DNA of 7,474 nucleotides from Candidatus Bathyarchaeota archaeon (GTDB taxonomy: Archaea > Thermoproteota > Bathyarchaeia > Bathyarchaeales > UBA233): the NCBI GenBank assembly GCA_007050895.1, contig SMYP01000017.1:1-7474 (forward strand). Direction: 5' to 3'. The notes beneath the pieces are model-generated. The model made no database searches, was not told the DNA's origin, and was given only the letters and a program-made list of their open reading frames with translations. Positions 1 to 6,558 of the stretch are shown one piece after another. The number at the start of each line of letters is the position of its first letter. Position 1 is the first letter of the stretch. The position numbers and the translations under genes are program-made.

Positions 1-857
1 TCTTTGGAGCGCAAAAATCAGCTCGTTTAAACACGATTCTTGTTATAGCAAAACTGCTAATTTTAGGGTTTTTTGTGCTATTTGGCGCGATTAATGTGAA
101 TATGGCAAACTTCACGCCGTTTGAACCTTTTAATCCGGGTGTGTTGTATGGTGCTTACTTTATTTTTTTTGCTTATACGGGCTTCGCGAGAGCAGCGGTT
201 ATAGGGGAGGAGGTTAAAGATGCAAAACGTAACGTGCCAAAGGCTTTGCTCTTATCACTTACAATTTCCACCATAATTTATGTGTTGGTTGGAATAGTTG
301 CTGTTGGGCTTGTTGGGTCAACAGAACTTGCCTCTTCAAATTCCCCTTTAGCGAAAGCCATGGGTGCTACTGAAAATCCGATTGCAGTGCAAGTCGTATC
401 TTTTGGAGGTTTGCTAGCGACCGCTAGCGTGCTTTTAACGGCTATCTTGGGGGTTTCGCGAATGGCTTATTCAATGTCAAGAAGAGGAGACTTACCGCAA
501 ATCTTGGCGAAGCTCAACCCGAGGTTTTGCACGCCTCACTATTCGATTTGGATTGTAGGAATTTTGATGGCTGTGCTCGTTTTGTTTTTCAACTTAACTG
601 GAGTCGTAGCTGTCAGCACTTTTGGAGCCCTCTTCTACTATGCTTTCACGAACTTGGCAGCGCTCAAATTAAAAACCGATAAACGGCGATATCACAGGCT
701 AGTTCCCATAGTCGGTCTAGCCACATGCATCGTGCTCTTAGTGTTTATTCTCTTAGTTGCTACCCAAGCGTGGATAATTGGCAGTGTGTGCCTAATCGTA
801 GCAGCAGTTTATTATGCCATTAAAAGATACGCTACAAAACAAACTACTGAGAAGTAG
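1..857 (+). CDS. APC-family amino acid permease, C-terminal part (5' end outside window)
   Basis: Integral membrane transporter of the amino acid-polyamine-organocation superfamily, probably importing an amino acid by ion symport or exchange; the substrate cannot be read from sequence. The frame is open from base 3 to the TAG at 855-857, giving 284 visible residues. The GTG at 75 is internal, because the family-like sequence GAQKSARLN plus a membrane helix lies before it. About eight hydrophobic segments are visible (near residues 12-31, 46-66, 82-105, 120-150, 172-190, 194-215, 225-245 and 250-268), matching the last two thirds of a 12-helix permease. Two family hallmarks are present: the TM6 region YTGFARAAVIGEEVKDAKRNVP, and the helix-8 exit SRMAYSMSRRGDLP followed by PRFCTPHYS. 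The tail is short, basic and cytoplasmic (KRYATKQTTEK). It is convergent with the hdrA operon, with no sign of a functional link. Family assignment is confident; substrate is unknown. Confidence 0.9.
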   Translation, partial: FGAQKSARLNTILVIAKLLILGFFVLFGAINVNMANFTPFEPFNPGVLYGAYFIFFAYTGFARAAVIGEEVKDAKRNVPKALLLSLTISTIIYVLVGIVAVGLVGSTELASSNSPLAKAMGATENPIAVQVVSFGGLLATASVLLTAILGVSRMAYSMSRRGDLPQILAKLNPRFCTPHYSIWIVGILMAVLVLFFNLTGVVAVSTFGALFYYAFTNLAALKLKTDKRRYHRLVPIVGLATCIVLLVFILLVATQAWIIGSVCLIVAAVYYAIKRYATKQTTEK

Positions 858-999
858 CTGATTGGAATTGGCATTAATACTCTGCAACGCATCTCAAGCA
901 CCCCATAGATTATTAGTCGGAGTATAATACCGAATCGTTTTCAACCAAAAAATACAAGAATAGAGAATATCTGAAATTGTGAAAAAACAGTTATAATAA
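858..999. other. Intergenic gap between convergent permease and hdrA genes
   Basis: This AT-rich stretch of 142 bp separates two convergent stop codons. I see no open frame with coding character, no RNA gene and no strong GC-rich hairpin. The only notable elements are two A6 runs, which are T6 in the minus-strand transcript (listed separately), and a TTTT at 937-941 that might help end the permease transcript. Confidence 0.6.
947..987 (-). terminator. Possible oligo-T terminator of the polyferredoxin-hdrA operon
   Basis: Downstream of the hdrA stop, the minus-strand transcript contains two T6 tracts (plus-strand A6 at 982-987 and 947-952) within 55 nt. Archaeal RNA polymerase commonly terminates at oligo-T tracts without a hairpin, so these are the natural end of the operon transcript. 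No stable stem precedes either tract. The position fits, but there is no experimental support. Confidence 0.4.
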
Positions 1000-3453
1000 T
1001 TATTTCTGCTTTCTTTTGAGCAAATTCTCGATTATTGGACGTAGCTTGGCGTTTTCAGCTTTAATTTTTTCCGTACCCAAAGCTTTTCTCTGCGCCTCTA
1101 TTTCGCGGATTAACTCCGCGTAGTGTATGCCTTCTGCAGCGGAAACGTATTCGACACGAAATCTTTCTGGACTCATTCCTAATTTTGTAAGCATCCCCTT
1201 TAATGCGTCTGTTCTTGCTTTCATCTTGTAGTTTCCGCTGATGTAATGGCAGTCATAGGGTAAATGGCAAGCCCCAATGAGGACCATGCCTGCGCCAAGA
1301 CGTAGAGCTTCAAGTATGAAGTCACGGTCAACCCTCCCTGAGCACATGACACGTATCGCCCGTATAGATGGCGGATATTCGAATCTACTTGTGCCAGCTA
1401 GGTCTGCGCCAGCGTAACTACACCAATTGCAGAGAATTGCCAAGATTTTTTCTTCCGGGCTCTCTTCTAAAGCAGCGCGTATCTGCGCCAAAATTTGCGC
1501 ATCTGTGAAGTGCATTTGAGTAATGGCGTCTTGTGGACATTCGGCGACGCATGTTCCGCACCCGTGGCAACTGGCGGTGATAACCTTTGCAGGCTTGTTC
1601 GGCTCAATCTTTATTGCACCATATGGGCATTTGTCCTCGCATATGCCACATTTTGCAGTTACGTTTCTGCAACGGCTTTCGTCTATCACTGAGATGATGG
1701 GTTCAATCTTCCACTTCTGCTTCGAGATTACTGTTGCCGCACGTGATGCTGCACCACTTCCCTGAGAAACACTGAATGGAATATCTTTCAAACCTTGGCA
1801 TGCACCAGCATAGAATACCCCGTCAGTGGGTGCGTCCATTGGCTTTAGCTTCGGGTGGCTCTCCATAAAGAATCCGTCAGCGCCACGAGACAAATTAAGT
1901 ATACGCGCAATTTCGTCTGAACCCTTTTTAGGTATCGCCGCCGTAGCAAGAACAACCATTTCCGCTTCAACCTCTATCGGCTGGTCTAAAGTTTGATCCT
2001 CAGCGCGAAGCAGTAGGTTATGTGTGATAGGATCCTCATTGATACGGCTTACACGACCATGAATAAAGTTCACACCTGCTTGTCTTGCGCGGTCAAAGAA
2101 TTCCTCGTATCCTTTGCCAGGACTACGAATATCCATATAAAAAACGTAGACTTCCACATCTTCCTTATACTTCTCTTTTAGTTGAACAACATGCTTGAGA
2201 GTATACATGCAGCAAAAGTTGGAACAATATGGATATTTGCTTTTGTCACGCGAACCAACACATTGAATGAATGCTATTGTATGCGGCTTTTTACCGTCTG
2301 ATTGCCTGATTACTTTGCCTCCTGTTGGACCCGCGGCAAGAATAAGCCGTTCGAACTCCATGCTGGTGATGACGTTCGGGTACTTGCCGTAGCCCAATAG
2401 AGGCATGTCGTATGGCAAGTAAACATCAAAGCCTGTGGACACAATCACAGCGCCGACATCTATCTCAACTTCCTCAGGCTGCTGTTCAAAATTTATGGCT
2501 TCCCTGGCTCCGCAAACATCAATGCACTTGTAACATTCAATGCAGTAATCTTTATTTACAGTGTAAATGAGTGGCACTGCTTGGTCAAAAGGAACGGATA
2601 TAGCTTTTCGAGTGCCCAAGTTCATGTCCCATTCGTTTGGAAACTCGATGGGGCAAACGTCTCTACATTCTCCACAACCTGTACACCTTTCAGCTATCAC
2701 GTACCGCGGGTTCTTGCGAATCTTCACCTTGAAGTTGCCAACGTAGCCATCAACCTTGACCAAGTTAGCGTTAGCAATAATCTCTATGTTTGGGTGGCGC
2801 CCACAGTCAACCATTTTTGGCCCTTCAATGCAGATGCTGCAGTCAAGAGTTGGAAATGTTTTGTCAAGAGCCGCCATGTGACCACCTATGCTTTCGGTGT
2901 TTTCCAGCAGATAAACTTTGAAGCCCATCTCGGCTAAATCCAAAGCCGCATTCATGCCAGCTATGCCACCACCCACAACTAAGGCTTTATTGGTTACAGG
3001 CACTTCTATAGTTTGAAGCGGCATCATCAATCGCGCTTTCGCCACAGCCATCTTTATGGAGTCTTTAGCTCTCTCAGTCGCTTCTTGCGGACTGTTTGGG
3101 TGACACCACGAAGCGAACTCCCTAATATTAGCCATCTCGAAGAGAAAAGGGTTTAAACCAGCCTCAGATACGGTGCGTCTAAAGGTTGGCTCATGCATTC
3201 TGGGAGAGCAGGCAGCCACAACAACGCGGTTTAGCTTGCTTTCCTTGATTCCTTTTCGGATTTCTTCCTGTCCAGGGTCTGCGCATGTGTATCGATTTTC
3301 TTTGACGAATACGACGTCAGGTATTGTTTTGGCATACTCAACAAGTTGTTTGATATCAACGGTTCCTGCGATGTTTAAACCACAGTGGCAAATGAAAACA
3401 CCTATTCGTAATTCCTCGTGTTCTGATTGTTCGGGAGTTTCTGGCTTGCTCAT
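1000..3453 (-). CDS. hdrA: HdrA-MvhD fusion: FAD/iron-sulfur heterodisulfide reductase subunit A
   Basis: Cytoplasmic iron-sulfur flavoprotein of 817 residues, the electron-bifurcating core of Hdr complexes, fused to the electron-entry subunit MvhD. Domains in order: N-terminal cluster domain (CHCG at 22-25, Cys57, Cys82, Cys117); FAD-binding thioredoxin-reductase-like fold with GGGIAG at 161-166 and the HdrA cysteines LDCSIC/VDCGRHP (205, 208, 217); inserted ferredoxin with two [4Fe-4S] motifs (257/260/263/267 and 304/307/310/314); IQCVGSRD and CSNFCCMYTLKH around 398-420; second ferredoxin (595/602/605/609 and 629/632/635/639); MvhD domain at about 667-787 with CNWCSYAGAD, CSGRVD and CHLPYDCHY (Cys 675, 678, 704, 729, 735); basic C-terminal tail. 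The ATG at 3453 follows GAGGAG by about 9 nt and overlaps the upstream stop as ATGA. A TTG at 3486 would add 11 residues and is unlikely. HdrA alone is usually about 650 residues and MvhD about 140, so the length fits a full fusion. No HdrB, HdrC or hydrogenase genes are visible; partners must be encoded elsewhere. Confidence 0.95.
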   Translation of the reverse strand: MSKPETPEQSEHEELRIGVFICHCGLNIAGTVDIKQLVEYAKTIPDVVFVKENRYTCADPGQEEIRKGIKESKLNRVVVAACSPRMHEPTFRRTVSEAGLNPFLFEMANIREFASWCHPNSPQEATERAKDSIKMAVAKARLMMPLQTIEVPVTNKALVVGGGIAGMNAALDLAEMGFKVYLLENTESIGGHMAALDKTFPTLDCSICIEGPKMVDCGRHPNIEIIANANLVKVDGYVGNFKVKIRKNPRYVIAERCTGCGECRDVCPIEFPNEWDMNLGTRKAISVPFDQAVPLIYTVNKDYCIECYKCIDVCGAREAINFEQQPEEVEIDVGAVIVSTGFDVYLPYDMPLLGYGKYPNVITSMEFERLILAAGPTGGKVIRQSDGKKPHTIAFIQCVGSRDKSKYPYCSNFCCMYTLKHVVQLKEKYKEDVEVYVFYMDIRSPGKGYEEFFDRARQAGVNFIHGRVSRINEDPITHNLLLRAEDQTLDQPIEVEAEMVVLATAAIPKKGSDEIARILNLSRGADGFFMESHPKLKPMDAPTDGVFYAGACQGLKDIPFSVSQGSGAASRAATVISKQKWKIEPIISVIDESRCRNVTAKCGICEDKCPYGAIKIEPNKPAKVITASCHGCGTCVAECPQDAITQMHFTDAQILAQIRAALEESPEEKILAILCNWCSYAGADLAGTSRFEYPPSIRAIRVMCSGRVDRDFILEALRLGAGMVLIGACHLPYDCHYISGNYKMKARTDALKGMLTKLGMSPERFRVEYVSAAEGIHYAELIREIEAQRKALGTEKIKAENAKLRPIIENLLKRKQK

Positions 3454-4388
3454 CGTATCGTCTCCTCGCAAATCAACCGTCTGCAAACTGTTTCTTTCGC
3501 CCTTTGAGACCCTCGAGCTTTCAACTCTTTAACTGTACCTGCCGCTGATGTGAGTTTTTCTAGCGCTTTATTCCATGTACCAGAGCGAACTGGAGTGTGA
3601 TGTATTTTGGTCCTTCGAAGTGTCAAAGCTTCGTCAACTGGACAAACCACTTTACAGGCACCACAGTAATCGCAGAAAAGCTCGTTAACGTGAACCTTAT
3701 TATCTTTATCAGAAAGGTAAAGCGCGCCTTTTATAGGGCAAATATCCAAGCAGTCTGTACAGCCTTTGGGGCACTTTTTCTGATCGATAGCGATCTTGCC
3801 CTCTATGAACTTCTTCACTTTTATCGCGCCGGGAACGCATTTGAACTCGCAGACCCTGCAGGTAGGGCAATATTCTTTTTGTATATCTAGGTTGATGTGC
3901 ACACGTTTCCATTGGTTTGGAGATATAGATGCAATGTCTTCAATTGGCTTTCCATCGTAGCCTAAACGAGTAATTTTAATCAAAGACAATGGACAAGCGT
4001 CTTCACATTCAGCACAATCTTTCGGACACTGCCGTGTATCCACTTTTATATCCCGGATTAGCTCTGGAAAACTCTCTTTATCCAGCACCGAAAGAACGTG
4101 TTCTCCATTCAAAGTGAATCTGATAGCCCCGTAGGGGCAAGAAACATCGCAGATCCCACAGAAATTGCACTTCCCCAAGTCAATGTCGACCTTTGCTTTC
4201 TCTGTTTTCTTACCCTCTACTTTCGACTGTTTTTCAAGTTGAATAGCGTCTTTCGGACAGGCTAAGCTGCATATTTGGCAACCAACACAACGTGTCTTGT
4301 CAAGAATTAACTTGTAATGTTTAACATGCAAAATCCACTCTAAAGTTAACGCATTTGCCGTATCCTTTTTCACAGTTTTTAACGGCAT
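3450..4388 (-). CDS. Polyferredoxin with six [4Fe-4S] motifs, FwdF/FmdF-like
   Basis: Electron-wire protein of 312 residues, probably cytoplasmic, with no signal peptide or membrane helix. Six cluster motifs are visible, with cysteines at 34/37/40/44, 74/77/80/84, 121/125/128/132, 174/177/180/184, 206/210/213/217 and 239/242/245/249. The third and fifth have C-x3-C-x2-C-x3-C spacing (CPKDCAEC and CPKGCTDC). The first pair, the NGEH...ESFPELI linker and a tail resembling HTPVRSGTWNKALEKL recall subunit F of formylmethanofuran dehydrogenase, which normally has eight clusters. MvhB-type polyferredoxins are the main alternative. The ATG at 4388 is preceded by GGTGA with 8 nt spacing, and the family-like sequence starts soon after it. 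The frame stays open to a TTG at 4532, but that extension has no family character. The stop overlaps the hdrA ATG (ATGA), implying translational coupling and a shared redox complex. The polyferredoxin call is certain; the FwdF subtype is from remembered family patterns. Confidence 0.85.
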   Translation of the reverse strand: MPLKTVKKDTANALTLEWILHVKHYKLILDKTRCVGCQICSLACPKDAIQLEKQSKVEGKKTEKAKVDIDLGKCNFCGICDVSCPYGAIRFTLNGEHVLSVLDKESFPELIRDIKVDTRQCPKDCAECEDACPLSLIKITRLGYDGKPIEDIASISPNQWKRVHINLDIQKEYCPTCRVCEFKCVPGAIKVKKFIEGKIAIDQKKCPKGCTDCLDICPIKGALYLSDKDNKVHVNELFCDYCGACKVVCPVDEALTLRRTKIHHTPVRSGTWNKALEKLTSAAGTVKELKARGSQRAKETVCRRLICEETIR

Positions 4389-4435
4389 ATATCTTGTCAC
4401 CAACAGTAAATGCGTTAAAACAAGCTGTTTAACGC
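4346..4435 (-). promoter_or_regulatory. Overlapping inverted repeats around the polyferredoxin start codon
   Basis: Three copies of the heptamer GCGTTAA or its complement lie at 4346-4352, 4412-4418 and 4429-4435. The outer two (4412-4419 and 4428-4435) form a perfect 8-bp inverted repeat that extends to 10 bp with one bulged A and a 3-nt loop. The middle copy is also part of an 11-bp perfect inverted repeat with 4346-4356, whose loop would contain the GGTGA ribosome-binding site and the ATG at 4386-4388. The two pairings compete for the same bases. This could be a repressor operator downstream of the TATA box or an RNA switch over translation start. The repeats are seen directly; the function is inference. 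Confidence 0.4.
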
Positions 4436-4474
4436 TACGCCAATGTCTTTGAGATACTTCACTAATGTGCTTGC

Positions 4475-4483
4475 GATATAAAG
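4475..4483 (-). promoter_or_regulatory. TATA box for the polyferredoxin-hdrA operon
   Basis: On the minus strand this reads CTTTATATC, close to the archaeal TATA consensus. It lies in the 154-bp gap between the methyltransferase stop and the polyferredoxin ATG. A start site about 25 nt downstream would give a leader of roughly 65 nt that contains the inverted repeats at 4412-4435. No convincing BRE is seen immediately upstream. Confidence 0.5.
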
Positions 4484-4542
4484 ATTGCTTGCTGAAAGAA
4501 ACGTTTTGTTCATTGATACAGGTAATAATCAAGGGACAACGG

Positions 4543-5100
4543 TTAGTTTCGAACAGTCGTGGCGATGTAGCACTTCAGATCATCAGCATTTTCTATAGAA
4601 ACCAATGTCAAACCGGCATTTTCCAGCAGCACTGTAAAAGATTCTAGAGAAAAAAACTTCTTTAATCCAGTCAAAACAAGAAACGTTCCAACTTTCGTGT
4701 TTCGTTTTATTTCATTCAGTGTCTTCAAGGGATTTGGCATGTTCTGAAGTAAGGTAAAAGCAAAAACCAGATCGAAGTAGCTATCTGTGAAGGGCAAGTT
4801 ATCGGCATCCGCTTGAACCAAGTGAACGTTATTTAAAACGCGGACACGTTCCTTGGCTTGGCGCAAAAGCTTAGCAGAAACATCTACGCCAACGACTGAT
4901 TGGACATCAGTGAAGATATGCCTGAAGAAAAGTCCGGTTCCACATCCAACGTCGAGGACTCGACTACTGCGACTCACGTTTAGGCTTTTCAGGGCTGCTT
5001 TGTACTTGACCTCTTGTTCCTCGGCATACCGCATTTCGTACATTTTGGCGGTTAAATCGTAACGGCGCATGTTCTTACGTTTATGGTTCCACATGTTCAC
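4543..5100 (-). CDS. Small class I SAM-dependent methyltransferase
   Basis: Soluble S-adenosylmethionine-dependent methyltransferase of 185 residues; the substrate is unknown. Motif I is VLDVGCGTG at 48-56, and the acidic residue that usually binds the SAM ribose is Asp73 in VVGVDVS. The AD-x-LPF segment with DSYFDLVFAFTLLQN at about 99-120 corresponds to motifs II-III of the Methyltransf_11/UbiE-like group. The C-terminal half ends early with a short helix-strand pair, so this is a minimal Rossmann-fold domain without a substrate-recognition extension. Start choice: GTG at 5100 has a weak AGGT about 7 nt upstream; ATG at 5094 would remove two residues. It precedes the polyferredoxin on the same strand, but a 154-bp gap with its own TATA box suggests separate transcription. 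It is divergent from nucS. Small-molecule, lipid or quinone-type substrates are all possible. Confidence 0.85.
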   Translation of the reverse strand: MNMWNHKRKNMRRYDLTAKMYEMRYAEEQEVKYKAALKSLNVSRSSRVLDVGCGTGLFFRHIFTDVQSVVGVDVSAKLLRQAKERVRVLNNVHLVQADADNLPFTDSYFDLVFAFTLLQNMPNPLKTLNEIKRNTKVGTFLVLTGLKKFFSLESFTVLLENAGLTLVSIENADDLKCYIATTVRN

Positions 5101-5148
5101 GAGCTGAACCTTCAGAAGTCTTATGTAGGCTAGAACCCTCTAAAATAC
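5101..5148. promoter_or_regulatory. Compact divergent promoter region, methyltransferase / nucS
   Basis: Only about 48 bp separate the two divergent starts. Two TATA-like elements are visible: CTTATGTA at 5120-5127 (TACATAAG on the minus strand), about 25 bp from either outermost start, and TAAAATAC at 5141-5148, which could serve the ATG at 5182 or, read as its complement, the methyltransferase. Neither matches the consensus perfectly. The assignment is by position and composition only. Confidence 0.3.
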
Positions 5149-5964
5149 TTGGCTGAAGTCAAATTGCAGAAAGAAAAGGTTATGGTTCTCAAGAATCCCA
5201 ATCCAACGGAAGCCAAGGTGGCTATTGAGAAAGCATTAAGACAGAGAAGAACGGTAATTGTTGCCGGCAGTTGCAGAGTTCACTATACTGGCAGGGCGAA
5301 CTCAACTCTTGAACCCGGTGAACGCCTACTGATAATTAAAGAGGACGGCTCGCTTCTTGTTCACCGCCCAGTTGGATATGAACCAGTTAACTGGCAGCCT
5401 TCAGGAAGCGTTTTCCATGTTGAAACAAAAGGGGAAGCAATCGAGATTCGCGCTGTCAGAAGAAAACCACACGAAAACGTGCGTGCAATATTTAATGAGG
5501 TTTTCATGGTTACAGTTTTAAGGCTAAACGATTCTGGAGAGTTCGCGCTGCATGCAAGTGAATATGATATGCATCGAGCAATCCTTAGGAAGCCGGCACT
5601 TTTTGAGGAAGGCTTCAAGCCAATAAGCTACGAGAAAAAGGTTGAACCAGGATTTGTGGACGTCTATGGCGTGGACCAAAGCGGAAAGCTTGTGGTTATT
5701 GAGGTCAAGCGGAAAACAGCCGGGAAAGAAGCAGCTATGCAACTTGCCAAGTATATAGATGCCATAAAAGGCAAGGCAGACCGTGAACTTCGAGGGGTGC
5801 TTATTGCGCCAAGCTTAGGCAAAGACGTGCAGAGGCTGCTGGTAACGCTTGGATTAGAGTTTAAGGCGTTAGATCCAAAAAAATGCGCGAAAGCGTTGAA
5901 AAAAGATCAAAATGCTAAACTTGAGACTTTCCTCAAAAGGGGTAACCATGACTTAATGTATTGA
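5149..5964 (+). CDS. nucS: Endonuclease NucS / EndoMS (mismatch or branched-DNA nuclease)
   Basis: Cytoplasmic DNA repair nuclease of 271 residues. Characterised archaeal homologues form dimers, cut both strands at mismatches (EndoMS) or cleave single-stranded flaps, and interact with PCNA. The N-terminal DNA-binding domain is about residues 12-125, with GRA at 48-50 and PVNWQP at 79-84 (Arg49 and Trp82 probably equal the conserved DNA-contacting residues). The C-terminal RecB-like PD-(D/E)XK domain has all catalytic residues: Asp171 in GFVDVYG, Glu185 and Lys187 in VIEVKRK, and Gln198 in AMQLAKY. The tail (NAKLETFL) is only weakly like a PCNA-interacting peptide. The start is uncertain: TTG at 5149 lacks a ribosome-binding site and could be leaderless, while ATG at 5182 would remove 11 residues and keep the conserved VLKNPNPTEA start. 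The gene is divergent from the methyltransferase and followed on the same strand by the pyrophosphatase after about 50 bp. Confidence 0.93.
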   Translation: MAEVKLQKEKVMVLKNPNPTEAKVAIEKALRQRRTVIVAGSCRVHYTGRANSTLEPGERLLIIKEDGSLLVHRPVGYEPVNWQPSGSVFHVETKGEAIEIRAVRRKPHENVRAIFNEVFMVTVLRLNDSGEFALHASEYDMHRAILRKPALFEEGFKPISYEKKVEPGFVDVYGVDQSGKLVVIEVKRKTAGKEAAMQLAKYIDAIKGKADRELRGVLIAPSLGKDVQRLLVTLGLEFKALDPKKCAKALKKDQNAKLETFLKRGNHDLMY

Positions 5965-5966
5965 GA

Positions 5967-6008
5967 AGGCTTAAATGCGTCGGGTTGCCTTTTGCCTTTT
6001 AAAGGTGA
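5967..6008 (+). promoter_or_regulatory. Possible promoter and ribosome-binding site of the pyrophosphatase gene
   Basis: GCTTAAAT at 5969-5976 is a TATA-like element just after the nucS stop. A T-rich stretch (5990-6000) follows and may end the nucS transcript. GGTGA at 6004-6008 is 9 nt before the ATG at 6018 and only 3 nt before the TTG at 6012, which decides the start in favour of the ATG. Confidence 0.4.
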
Positions 6009-6017
6009 AGATTGGAT

Positions 6018-6551
6018 ATGAATCTTTGGAAGGAGATTTCAGCAGGGGACAATCCCCCTAAGCTACTAAACATGGTTATTGAAGTGACAAGCAACTCCAG
6101 AGACAAGTACGAATATAATTCGGAGTGGGAAACATTCGTATTGGATAGGATAATTCCCTCATCTGTAATCTTTCCGGTTGAGTACGGATTCGTTCCGCAA
6201 ACTTGGTACGAAGATGATGACCCTCTGGATATAATGGCAATGAGCTTTGAACCCTTAGAAGTCGGTGCTGTAGCCAGAGTAAGAGTAATAGGCGCGTTGA
6301 TTATTGAGGACGAGAAGGGTATAGATCCAAAAATTCTTTCAGTACTTGTAAATGACGCAAGATTTGAAGGCTATAAAGACATCGCCGATGTTCATAAACA
6401 CGAGTTGAAAGAAATTGAAGAGTTCTTTGAGACATACAAAAGGCTAGAGCCTCACAAATGGACTAAGATAAAAGGCTGGAAAAACTCTATTGAAGCCATG
6501 GAAATCGTGGATAAAGCCATGAAAAATTTCCTAAAGCTGAACACGAAATAA
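6018..6551 (+). CDS. ppa: Soluble inorganic pyrophosphatase, family I
   Basis: Cytoplasmic metal-dependent enzyme that hydrolyses pyrophosphate to two phosphates, pulling biosynthetic reactions such as nucleotide polymerisation and aminoacyl-tRNA synthesis forward. The 177-residue length is typical of the hexameric prokaryotic family. Active-site residues are visible: Glu22, Lys30 and Glu32 in the EVTSNSRDKYEYN region, Arg44, Tyr56 in VEYGFVPQTW, the signature DDDPLDIM with Asp66, Asp68 and Asp71, Asp98 and Asp103-Pro-Lys105, and Tyr140-Lys141 in FFETYKRLEPHKW. All residues expected for catalysis and Mg2+ binding appear intact. The ATG at 6018 is chosen because GGTGA lies 9 nt upstream; the TTG at 6012 is too close to that site. 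It shares its strand with nucS, but a TATA-like element in the gap suggests its own promoter. Convergent with the coiled-coil gene. Confidence 0.96.
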   Translation: MNLWKEISAGDNPPKLLNMVIEVTSNSRDKYEYNSEWETFVLDRIIPSSVIFPVEYGFVPQTWYEDDDPLDIMAMSFEPLEVGAVARVRVIGALIIEDEKGIDPKILSVLVNDARFEGYKDIADVHKHELKEIEEFFETYKRLEPHKWTKIKGWKNSIEAMEIVDKAMKNFLKLNTK

Positions 6552-6558
6552 CTTGTAA

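Noticed and set aside
1240..1460. Possible selenocysteine (in-frame TGA) in the MvhD or HdrA region
   Set aside because: All expected positions are encoded by cysteine codons and the frame has no internal stop.
3140..3385. Recurring GTTTAAAC/GTTTAAACC strings, also at 24-32
   Set aside because: They fall inside coding sequence at irregular spacing and orientation; chance in AT-rich DNA explains them.
3454..3486. TTG start for HdrA giving 11 extra residues
   Set aside because: The ATG at 3453 has a GAGGAG site about 9 nt upstream and forms an ATGA overlap with the preceding gene, a typical coupled start.
1495..3532. Several plus-strand open frames of 65-119 codons opposite hdrA
   Set aside because: They are antisense shadows of a strongly supported coding sequence, have no recognisable domains, and overlap one another.
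3597..3912. Open frames on both strands inside the polyferredoxin gene (3597-3890 plus, 3709-3912 minus)
   Set aside because: They overlap the cysteine motifs of the polyferredoxin in other frames and show no protein family character.
4389..4532. N-terminal extension of the polyferredoxin by 48 residues, starting at a TTG at 4532
   Set aside because: The extension has no family-like sequence, lacks an ATG or GTG start, and covers the TATA box and inverted repeats. The ATG at 4388 has GGTGA at good spacing.
5361..5742. Minus-strand open frames opposite nucS
   Set aside because: The plus strand encodes a complete NucS with all catalytic residues; the opposite frames are by-products.
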